From: Colius striatus
Lineage: Eukaryota; Chordata; Aves; Coliiformes; Coliidae
NCBI RefSeq assembly: GCF_028858725.1
Contig: NC_084776.1
Location: 6,138,001 to 6,202,000 of the forward strand
Length of the DNA: 64,000 bases
Direction of reading: 5' to 3'
Each line of letters starts with the position of its first letter. Position 1 is the stretch's first letter. The translations under genes were made by a program, and so were the position numbers. Under the pieces are notes generated by a model that worked only from the letters and a program-made list of their open reading frames with translations, was not told where the DNA came from and ran no database searches. Below are positions 28,369 to 36,900 of the stretch, in pieces.

Positions 28369-28665
28369 CGGTCAGCGTTGCTACCGGGGGGGGTATTTTT
28401 AGCCGCGGCGCGGGGGGGTGCGTGCGCGTGTTTTCCCGGTGAGGGGGGTCCCGCGCGGGGCTGGGGGCTCCGGTCAGGGCGGGCGCGGCCGCTGCTGGGC
28501 GCCGCGCTCCCGTGGCTGAGGGAAGGTCACTCCCGCCAGCCTCGCCGGTAGCGAGGAGACGCGTCCTGGCGTGTGAGGGGCTCCGGGGTGCCTTCGCTCC
28601 CTGCCGCCGTCCAGGCAGGTTTGGCGGTGCCGCCCGCTCCCGGTGCCGCACCGAAGCGGCGGTCA

Positions 28666-28678
28666 TGGGAGATGTAGT
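28666..28678 (-). promoter_or_regulatory. ZNF143/THAP11-type motif
   Basis: The - strand reads ACTACATCTCCCA, matching the well-known ACTAYRNNNCCCR promoter motif bound by ZNF143/THAP11-HCF1. It lies about 310 bases upstream of the inferred TOB1 start. The motif is typical of housekeeping and bidirectional promoters. Confidence 0.65.
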
Positions 28679-28784
28679 TCGGCGCGGGCCGTCTCCTCCC
28701 CCCGTTCCCTGCGGAGATGAGGGGCGAGAGGGCAGGCTTTGACGGAGGCGGTGACGCCACGGTGCTGCGAGCTGAGGCGCGAGC

Positions 28785-28792
28785 TGACGTAG
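28785..28792 (+). promoter_or_regulatory. CRE-like site
   Basis: TGACGTAG lies about 165 bases before the TATA box, with a second half-site TGACGCCA near 28752. A CREB/ATF input to TOB1 is plausible but inferred. Confidence 0.45.
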
Positions 28793-28838
28793 AGAGCAGC
28801 CCGTTCCGCGCCGGGGTGGGGGAAGGGGCGGCCCGTGT

Positions 28839-28940
28839 GGGGCGGGGCCGGGGCGGGGCCAAGGCCGCTGGTGGGCGGGGCCGGAGCGGACACTGGTGAG
28901 CGGGACCGGGCCGGGGCGGGGCTCAGCGGGGGGCGGGGCA
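28839..28940 (+). promoter_or_regulatory. TOB1: GC-box (Sp/KLF) cluster upstream of the TOB1 TATA box
   Basis: Five same-orientation GGGCGGGG-type boxes lie at about 28839, 28850, 28873, 28913 and 28931, immediately upstream of the TATA element. Confidence 0.75.
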
Positions 28941-28950
28941 AGAGAGGCGA

Positions 28951-28957
28951 TATATAG
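28951..28957 (+). promoter_or_regulatory. TOB1: TATA box of TOB1
   Basis: TATATAG lies directly after a run of GC boxes and about 30 bases before the expected start of exon 1. It is the only good TATA element in the island on the TOB1 strand. Confidence 0.75.
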
Positions 28958-29040
28958 GGGCGCGGCGGGTGGCGGGGCAGAAGCAGAAGGAGCTCCGCGG
29001 CGGCGGCCGAGCGCGCCCGTTGTGGGGGTGTGAGCAGCGC

Positions 29041-29131
29041 AGCCCTCCCCCCCTTTCCCTCCCCCCTTTTTTTTTTTCTAACCCTTCCCCCTCCCTTTTT
29101 TTTTTTTCCTCTTTCCTTTCCCCTCCCATCC
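29041..29131 (+). repeat. Pyrimidine-rich tract in the TOB1 5' UTR
   Basis: About 90 bases are almost purely C and T, in two successive C-block/T-run units (T-runs of 12 each near 29067-29078 and 29097-29108). The tract is strand-asymmetric and could form triplex DNA or bind polypyrimidine-tract proteins in the transcript. Confidence 0.75.
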
Positions 29132-29156
29132 TCGCCGAGGGAGCCGGCGTTCGGAG

Positions 29157-29174
29157 ATGGGGGTCGGGTGCTGA
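29157..29174 (+). other. uORF 1 in the TOB1 leader (5 codons plus stop)
   Basis: The ATG sits in a strong initiation context (G at -3 and G at +4: GAGATGG) and encodes MGVGC followed by TGA. It lies wholly in exon 1, well before the splice donor. Short uORFs in good context commonly reduce main-frame translation; an effect on TOB1 is inferred. Confidence 0.55.
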
Positions 29175-29254
29175 GCCGCCCCCACCCCTCCGCCCCTACC
29201 TGCACTCACACCCCCGCCGGGATTGTTTGCACTACCCCCCGCACACCCACCCGG

Positions 29255-31944
29255 GTGAGTACCGCTCGTTGAGGGCGGGGGGACGGCCCGGGCCGGCGCG
29301 GGGGTGTCGGCTGGGGGGGCCCAGGCCGAAGGCAGATGCTGAAGCGGGGGGCTGGGGCATCCACCGCCCGGCCCCGGCCGTCAGGCGAGCGAGCGGCTGA
29401 AGCAGCCGCCGCCCGGCCCCTGTGGCGGGGGGCTGAGGCGGGCGCGGCCCCGGCCTTCGTGGCGGGGGGCCTTTGAGGCAGCCGCCGCCCGGCTCCGGCC
29501 GCTGAGGCAGCGATCGCCTGGCCCTGACGGGTGAGGCGGCCTCGGTCCCTGAAGCGGAGAAGCCGAGGCGGGCACAGCTCGGCCGTGAGGCGAGCAGCCC
29601 CCCGTGCCGAGGCGGTCACGACCCCGCGGTGACGGGGACTTGAGGCGGGCAGCGGCCCTGCGGGGAAGAGCAGGGCCAGGGTGCCAGGGAGGGCACAAGA
29701 GCCGGTGGGAAAGAGGACGCCAGGGCCGCCGGCAGCCCCTTGGAGGAGGGGGTTGGGGGAGAGGACGGGGCCTGGGGCGCCGGGCTGGAGAGGGTCCCTC
29801 CCAAGGCGGTCCCTGGACGCGGTCAGGCTGGGAGGAGTGAGCGTTGCCGGCTGACTAATAACGGCTGCTTGCGCTGGGCCTCCCCGGGCAGCGCTGGCTG
29901 CCGTCCTCTCGGACCCTGCCCTGGCGGGGGGGCGGAGAGCGCTGGGGTGCCGGCCTGTGTGCTGAGGAGAGAGGCCTCGCAGCCCCCTCCGCCCCGCCGT
30001 CCAGTCATCTCCCTTCATCTTCTTCGTTTTCTTTCTTACGGGCTCAGAAAACGTTCTTCCTCCTCCTCCTCCTGCCACTGCTGGAGCTGTGAGCAGAAAT
30101 CTAATGAGACCCGACTGCCTGGTTATGTAACTCCCCAACACTGCTTAAACCTCCTGTCTTTAACCCCCGGCTGGGCTGTGCCTCTGGAGCACTTAATGGG
30201 CTTGGATCCCCGAGAAATAGTGTCCTCATTAGATAAAACAACAATTTCTATTTTTTTTTAAGTTGGAAATGATCAGGCTGTTTTGTTTGATCAGCTGCTG
30301 GTACCATGGTTCAGTTTTGGGGCTTGGAAAAATTTATAGTCTCTGCCTGGTGTGCCTTGAAAGGATCATTTATATCCTAAAGGACATGGAGGAAGGGAAA
30401 CAAAACAGATGGATTAATAAATCATTTTAAATGCCACTTTTAAGCACCCAATCAGCTTTTCTGTACTGATTGTGTCCCTTTTGTAAATATCTTCTGTTTG
30501 CCCTTGATCTTTTCCTTATCCCCACCCAGTGCTGATCCAGCAAACGTTTAAAGGTCGCCTTATCGTACAAGCTTTCAAACTATTCCCATACCATGTTGGG
30601 GAGAACATGAGTGGCTTGGAAATAGGGTTCCAGACTTTAAAAGGACATTATCTGGAGCAAGACACTTTTAAAACCATTGTATTCAAATTGTGAAAGGATT
30701 TTGATACTGACTTCAATTTCTCTAATCTTTAGTGACAGCTACCCTAAATTTTGTTCCTGGTGATGCAGTGCAGAAAAGCACACTGTTCAGGGAAATTCTT
30801 GTTGGGCATTTAACTAGAGACAAGAAATTTTGTTTCATTGGAACTTTTTGAACACAGATGTCTCCTGTGGATAGCACCTTTATGCTAAGATGCTGCAGGA
30901 TTTTTGTCAGCAGTACGTGTGCTAACACTCCATTCGTGTCCCCTCTTTAACTTGGGATGGCTCGTTTCTCTTTTCGCCCTTTGTGAAGGGGTGGCAACCA
31001 TATTTTATATTAAATATAAAATGGAGTCATGGAGAAGGAGAAAAGCAGTCATTGCTGAGGCTATCAAAAGCCTCCTTAGCTCTAGGAACTTTTTGAAATC
31101 TGAATTACAAACAAGAAGAGAAATTTAGTGTCTGTTCCTGTGTTCCATCTGATAACAAAGAATCGTTTTTAGAAAGGTGGGGGGGAAGTGAGTTCATTTG
31201 TTGTGATAATGTCACTAATGGGCACTGTTACGGCAGAAGATACGTGCATCTACTTTGTATGCATTGGCTGCAGTTATGATTTGGGTTATTCTGAGGAAGA
31301 ATTGTTACATATGGACAGCGGACATTTTCTCTGCAGTTGGCATAATTTTGCCAGCGCGCAGTTGATGCGGATGATTTGCTTGGATTTAAAAATAAATGTT
31401 GCATAATTTTAGTTGTTTGTGTGAAACCTTCTAAAGCAACTGTTAACCTTTTTCTAAATTCTGTAGCTCATGCTGCAACCGATATGTTTGCAAACTTTAA
31501 AATGATAAATGACCCTTGGACTGAGACCTTTCAAGCTTAAACTAAGAGTCTGGTGCTAAATTTTGCAGCTGAGTACTACAAATCATCCAAGTATGGGTTG
31601 GTAATTGAACCCTTGACAGGCCTGGCAGTTCTGTGATGTCTTAAAAATTATCTGTGCTGCTTGCTGAATAACTAAACGGCGAGCTCATGTGATTTTTGAA
31701 GTGCCCCATGCTGTCTATGTAAACACAGGCCTAGTACATCTCCTGCAGCATTGTCTGTAAGTCACGCTGAATGCAGTAGACATCCTCACCTTCCACAGGC
31801 GTGAATGTAACGGGTTTGATGCACATTTTTTTTACTTCAAAAGTAACCTATTTTATGCAGAACATGAAGCTGAAAGAGTAGGCCTCGGAGCTTGATCTTA
31901 CCCTTTCCTTATTTGGATGTGTTTGCTTTTGTTTTTTCTTAAAG
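29255..31944 (+). other. TOB1: TOB1 intron 1
   Basis: The intron runs from GTGAGT at 29255 to an acceptor at 31943-31944, preceded by the pyrimidine tract tttgcttttgttttttctt. A later AG at 32054-32055, within ttttgaaacag, lacks a comparable tract. The first 400 bases are a CpG-rich degenerate minisatellite; a (TCC)n-like stretch lies near 30057-30075; beyond about 30.2 kb the intron is ordinary AT-rich sequence with no recognisable repeat or gene. Confidence 0.75.
29338..29660. repeat. Degenerate GC-rich minisatellite at the start of TOB1 intron 1
   Basis: The core TGARGCRG recurs at about 29340, 29398, 29434, 29474, 29503, 29532, 29550, 29586 and 29641, with related CCGAGGCGG copies between. 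The linkers are GCCGCCGCCCGGCCCCGGCC-like. Spacing is irregular (18-58 bases), so this is an old, diverged array. Confidence 0.6.
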
Positions 31945-32081
31945 GAACAAGAGCACTCAAGGTGAAGGATAATAATCAACTAGAATCAGCACTTTGAATG
32001 AAATTTTGTTTCCCTGTGACATCTTGAACACGTTCTTCTTCGGGTTTTGAAACAGACTTATAACTTTGTGGCATAGCAGCT
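31945..32081 (+). other. TOB1: TOB1 5' UTR part of exon 2
   Basis: This is the 137-base leader between the strong acceptor at 31943-31944 and the TOB1 start codon. It contains a second short upstream ORF (31998-32027). No in-frame ATG extends the TOB1 protein. Confidence 0.7.
31998..32027 (+). other. uORF 2 in the TOB1 leader (9 codons plus stop)
   Basis: The ATG has a weak context (T at -3), encodes MKFCFPVTS and stops at TGA 54 bases before the TOB1 start codon. The distance permits reinitiation. Confidence 0.45.
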
Positions 32082-32786
32082 ATGCAGCTTGAAATCCAAG
32101 TAGCACTCAATTTTATTATTTCCTATTTGTACAATAAGCTTCCCAGACGACGTGTCAACATTTTTGGTGAAGAGCTTGAAAGACTTCTTAAGAAGAAGTA
32201 TGAAGGGCACTGGTATCCAGAAAAGCCATACAAAGGATCAGGGTTTAGATGTATACACATAGGGGAGAAAGTGGACCCAGTCGTAGAACAAGCATCCAAA
32301 GAGAGTGGTTTGGACATTGATGATGTTCGTGGCAACTTGCCTCAGGATCTTAGTGTTTGGATTGACCCATTTGAGGTTTCATACCAAATCGGTGAAAAGG
32401 GACCAGTGAAAGTGCTTTATGTGGATGATAATGAAAATGGATGTGAGTTGGATAAGGAAATCAAGAACAGCTTTAACCCAGAGGCCCAGGTGTTCATGCC
32501 AATTAGTGACCCAGCATCTTCAGTGTCTAGTTCTCCTTCTCCTCCCTTTGGTCACTCTGCTGCTGTGAGCCCAACTTTCATGCCCCGCTCCACTCAGCCT
32601 TTAACCTTCACCACTGCCACATTTGCTGCCACCAAGTTTGGCTCGACCAAAATGAAGAATAGCGGCCGTGGCAACAAGGTCGCCCGCACCTCTCCCACCA
32701 ACCTTGGCTTGAATGTCAATGACCTGTTGAAGCAGAAAGCCCTTTCTTCCTCCATGCACTCTCTCTACGGGCTTGGCCTAGGCAGT

Positions 32787-32819
<33 letters not shown>

Positions 32820-33068
32820 AAGACTTCTGCCCTTTCTCCTAACGCAAAGGAGTTCATTTTCCCCAACATGCAGGGTCAAGGTAGTACCGGTAGCATCTTT
32901 CAAGGTGACGGCCCCCTTAACCTCAGTCCTCTCCAGTACAGCAACGCCTTTGACATGTTTGCAGCCTATGGAGGTCTCAATGAGAAGTCTTTTGTGGATG
33001 GCTTGAATTTTAGTTTAAACAACATGCAGTATTCTAACCAGCAATTCCAGCCAGTTATGGCTAACTAA
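32082..33068 (+). CDS. TOB1: TOB1, transducer of ERBB2 1 (BTG/TOB anti-proliferative protein), complete intronless reading frame
   Basis: The 328-residue product reads as TOB1 from end to end. TOB1 bridges the CAF1/CCR4-NOT deadenylase to mRNAs, partly through poly(A)-binding protein, and restrains proliferation and BMP/Smad signalling in nucleus and cytoplasm. Residues 1-115 form the BTG/TOB domain, with a basic PRRR patch at 22-25 and Trp93 in SVWIDPF, a residue known to contact CAF1. Ser-Pro sites at S151, S153 and S163 match the ERK-targeted cluster of human TOB1. Two PAM2-type PABP-binding motifs lie at about 206-220 ([14 protein letters not shown]) and 249-263 ([15 protein letters not shown]). 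Between them is a pure run of 11 glutamines (236-246). Human TOB1 is 345 aa; the shortfall lies mainly in this linker, which is proline/glutamine-rich in human. The start ATG has G at -3 and lies 137 bases inside exon 2; the frame ends at TAA 33066-33068. Confidence 0.98.
32787..32819 (+). repeat. CAG/CAA repeat coding polyglutamine in TOB1
   Basis: Five CAG, one CAA and five CAG codons encode Gln236-246 between the two PAM2-type motifs. The single CAA interruption should limit slippage. Confidence 0.9.
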
Positions 33069-33352
33069 AAATAAACCGAAATACAAGTAAATACCATTGT
33101 CCAAGTTAAAATGCACGTACCCAAGGGTGTATCTTTTTTTCCACCTCTTGAGATTTTTTTTAAGGCTTGTAGTATGAATACATTCAGGCTTGGTTAGATA
33201 AATACAACATGCATCATTTTGGGTTTTTTTTTCATTTGCCAACCAAGCACAAAATTATTTTATACTGACTGTACATTACAAAAATATACTCTCAGAATAT
33301 GGCCTCTTACAGTATTTAAGATATAGCAAGGACGTGGCTGATTTTTTTGGGG

Positions 33353-33404
33353 TGTGTATATATATATATGTGTATGCAGACATATATGTATATATATATT
33401 TTAA
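33353..33404 (+). repeat. TA/TG dinucleotide tract in the TOB1 3' UTR
   Basis: Alternating gtgtata and tatatat blocks are interrupted by gcagac. The tract is a likely length-polymorphic microsatellite and can form a weak hairpin in the transcript. Confidence 0.75.
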
Positions 33405-33895
33405 AAATTGGCACTAATAGGTGGGTTTATTGGTCTTTTTCTAATTGTATAATTTAATTTAGTACAAAGTTTGTAAAATATCAGAGTATATATATTGTTT
33501 CTACAACATGGTATTGCATTTATATCTTTTTACTACAGTGATCTGTGACAGCTGCAGCAGCTTCATGTTGTATTTTTTTTACTGAAATTGTAAGATATCC
33601 ATCTTAAAAGACATCGATTCTAAAAAAAAAACCACAAAAAAAGTTGTGTACAGAATATTCCTTAGTGGTGGAATTACAAATGTACGAAAGATTTGCTTTT
33701 TTCAAAAGAAACACAAATTGTATTTTCTGTTAAAAGTTTAAAGATTTTTGCTATATATTATGGAAGAAAATGTAATCGTAAATATTAATTTTGTACCTAC
33801 ATTGTGCAATACTTGAAAAAAAAAAAGGTATAAAAGTATTTTGAGTCAGTGTCTTACATGTTAAGAGGGACTGAAATAGTTTATATTAAGTTTGT

Positions 33896-33901
33896 ATTAA
33901 A
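33896..33901 (+). terminator. TOB1: TOB1 poly(A) signal ATTAAA
   Basis: ATTAAA is followed about 15-20 bases later by a probable cleavage zone and then ctggtgtggtgtctgttc, a GT-rich downstream element. No better AATAAA occurs between here and the stop codon except the one abutting the stop. Confidence 0.65.
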
Positions 33902-33924
33902 ATCCTTTAAAATTAATAATCTGG

Positions 33925-36900
33925 TGTGGTGTCTGTTCTTAATGTCCCGCTGAAGAGCAGCGTTTGTTGTGTCCTCAGTGCTGAGGGTGCCTGGCCAGCA
34001 GGGCTGCTGGCTTTGCTGCTTCAGAATAAGGGGGTTGCTTTACCTCGAGGAACTGCTGACCCAGCACATGGGGAGGTCTTTTACCTACAATTTATTTGAG
34101 CAAACTTCCACTCATATTTCCTAACTGCAGCGCTCTGGAGTCGGGAGGTAATCTGTATCGTTCCGTGAGAGTGGGGACAGTGTGAGGTGTGTGAGTGTTG
34201 GGTTGTTGTGAGCTGGGATGTGTCTGGAAGAGACTCAGGTGATGTGATGAAATTCCCTTTCCATGTCATCAGAATGGATTTGAGCTATTCTCTGGAGAGG
34301 GCCCAGACTGAGGCGTCAGCGTTCTGCTCCTGGGGGGGATTAATAGCTCAGAAACCAGACTGAATCAAAGTGCTGATTACAGTTTACTAACCTCATTGGA
34401 AACTTTCAGTTTATACGCTCTGTTTAAAGAGAAAAATGCAACATAACTACAATGTGACATTGGAAGGATTTTATTTTAGTGGATTTTGCCAATTTTTAAC
34501 TTAATAGCTTCTCAAAAGGTGGATGTGAGTGGGTGGAGAAAGAATTCAGAGGCTGACAAGACAGCTTGGCTTTTCCAGGGCTATTTTGAAGTTGCATCCC
34601 TTACTCTCTTCTGTCTGTTTGGCAAATGGTGTTCCTTGCTGAGGGATGTTGTCAAGGGGAAGAGAAACTTCTTTAATATGTAAATCTAACAAATGTCGAC
34701 TCATTTTCGGTGGCAGTTCCAGTTGTGTGAAGAGAGGACAGAGGCCGAGTGAATAGTCCTTTGGCTGGTGACAATGAATTGTAAGCTACAGAAGGACTAC
34801 AGGACTAAAATGATAACCAACTTTAGTATGCTGACCCTGGGACTGGAGCCTGAAGATCAGTGTTTTCCTGTTGGATGTGCTTGGTTTTACAGAAGGTGTC
34901 GATTCTGTGCAGACACCCCCAGTTTGAGGCGAGCTGAGTTTTTGTGGAAATAAACGGTGCTGTGAGGAAGAAGGTGTTTTTCAACACCAGTGTGAGGCCT
35001 TTGCTTTGGACAGGCTGTGAAGAAACGGCTGGGGTGGAGGTGTGAGACTGAGGATGGTATCCCATTTCTAACGCCATGACAACCAATTCAAAAGCAATAA
35101 TGGAGCGAAGGGGTTTTGGGACATTCATCTGTCTCAGTCTAACGGGCTCCCTTTCATCGAGTTTGCCATCTGGTTTATCTTGCCACTAACAGCACATCAG
35201 TGGATAGAACTGTACTTAAAAGTGCATCATTTGGCATCTAATTTTAAGTGGGTGATTTTGCTTTTAAAGGGAATTAGGAAAAAAAATGGAACCAGCCCTC
35301 CCTCCCCATTGTCTCAATTACTGGCAAATGGAGAATGTTGGCTCTGTGTATTTCTATTTTTATGCCTAGACTTTCAGACTTTCAACCATTCTGCTATTTA
35401 CAATGCAAGAATAATAATACCTAAACTGCCTAGGAGGCTGAGCAGCTCTGACAGTGGAGGCTGCTCTACACCACCTGTAATATTTCTATTCTTGTGATTT
35501 AAACTGAGATCACTTGTCTTAAATGTCGTGGAGCTTATCCTCTTCCCGCACCGATTCGTTGTCTTCCTCCAGCTCTGTGTATGGAGGGCAGTGGTTTGCA
35601 GTGAGGAGCAACCTCTGGAAACGAGGTGGTTTTTTTTGCAGGACCCCTTAAGGTGAAGATTGTAATCAGCAGGGTTTGTTTCTAGTGCTCTGTGAGGAGA
35701 CAGACTGTGGGGAGAGCTTCCAGTTCTCTCTAAAAACGCAAATGTGAAGATTTTTAATGTTTTCTGTCACAGAAATTAAAGATATGTGCTTTCTGTTCAG
35801 TCTGCTTCACCCATTTATTTATCTCTTGCCAAAGTTTGCTGCTGAATTTCTTAGATCAAACATTTACGTTGCAACATTCTGTTCCCAATGAGTGCCAAGT
35901 CGATCTCTGGCTGAACCTGCCTGCACCCAGTGTCCTGCTCTCGGGCTGTGCCGTCAGGTAAGTGTATTTACTCTGGTAGAAAGAACATGAAGAGGAGGGA
36001 AGGGGGAAAAGGAAGTGTTTGTTGTGCAAGTTCTTTTGTATTTTCTCCTGTGAACGTGTAATTTACTTCCTTAAAATTGCTGCTGCAAGTTGAACCCTGA
36101 GAAATGTCTTTAATTTACAGTGAAGAAAAGGGTAAAACCCTAAGTCTGCATCCCCCTCAATGCTGCTAAGGGCATCCTGTCTCTTCTCTCCAAGTCCCCA
36201 CCCAAGGACAAGTTAAAAGCTCTGTAAGGCTCACTGAGTTCCACACCAGCGGTAACTTCTACAATTCATAACCTGAGATCTGTGAAGTGGGGAGAGAGGG
36301 TTCAACAGACAGCTACAGTCTGTGCTGCACCCCTTGGGGAGACGACAGGCCTTTCACTAGATCAGGAGGGTGCAGGTGGAGTTTCCAACTCACAGCTCTG
36401 CGGTAACTGCGGCGTGAATCCAGAGGGCATGGGCTATCCCAGCACTACACACTGTAGTTCTCTTTAACTTCAACTGAGCTACTCTAATTTGTACTAATTG
36501 AGGACTGGGTATAAGCCACAGAAAGCTGCATCCCTTAGAGATCCATTAAACATTGCTTGTCTGCTCTCTTGCTACAGACAAGGGTGCAGATGGTGACCCA
36601 GCTCCAGCCCAGCTGCCTGCAGCCTGTGCTCCCACCCTACTGCAACCTGCAAAAGCCTGTTGGTAGCTAACAGCCTGGCTGCATTTCTGAAATAGCAAGT
36701 AACCAAATAACTAGTTGTTAAATCAGCTCTTTGGACCAGCATGGGATCAGACCAGAGTTCATTTACTGCTCTGACGCTCCAGACTGTTCTATTAACGTTT
36801 CAGGCATAAACACCTCAGAGTTTGTGTTGGTAGTTTTGGAGCAGATGAAGCAAACCGGCAGTTCAGCACTCTCTTTTTATATCATCAGCAAGTTGATTTC

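Larger units (their letters stand above)
28980..29254 (+). other. TOB1: TOB1 non-coding exon 1 (5' UTR)
   Basis: The exon begins about 30 bases after the TATA box at 28951 and ends at a strong splice donor, CCGG then GTGAGT (29255-29260). It contains no long in-frame start, a long pyrimidine-rich tract (about 29041-29131) and one short upstream ORF (29157-29174). A single non-coding first exon followed by an exon with the entire coding region is the usual TOB1 structure. The 5' edge is inferred from TATA spacing, not observed. Confidence 0.75.
27980..29960. promoter_or_regulatory. TOB1: CpG island over the TOB1 promoter and exon 1
   Basis: CpG dinucleotides become dense from about 27.98 kb and fade after about 29.95 kb, in contrast with the CpG-poor AT-rich flanks. 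The island holds all promoter motifs listed separately, exon 1 and the start of intron 1. Long open frames in it on both strands (for example 29206-30141 and 28663-29205 on -) are explained by GC-rich, stop-poor composition and are not called as genes. Confidence 0.85.
33069..33918 (+). other. TOB1: TOB1 3' UTR
   Basis: This AT-rich stretch follows the TAA stop. It contains an alternating TA/TG tract at about 33353-33404, many A- and T-runs and an AATAAA only two bases after the stop (33070-33075), probably too early to be the main site. It ends near an ATTAAA signal at 33896-33901 with GT-rich sequence downstream. About 850 bases is plausible for this gene. Confidence 0.75.

Noticed and set aside
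27807-29205. Several 100-186-codon frames on both strands of the CpG island
   Set aside because: Overlapping frames in conflicting directions with low-complexity Pro/Gly/Arg/Ala composition; explained by base composition.
29206-30141. 311-codon open frame on the - strand
   Set aside because: It lies in the TOB1 CpG island across exon 1 and the minisatellite; Ala/Pro/Arg-rich composition is what stop-poor GC-rich DNA gives. No domain is visible.
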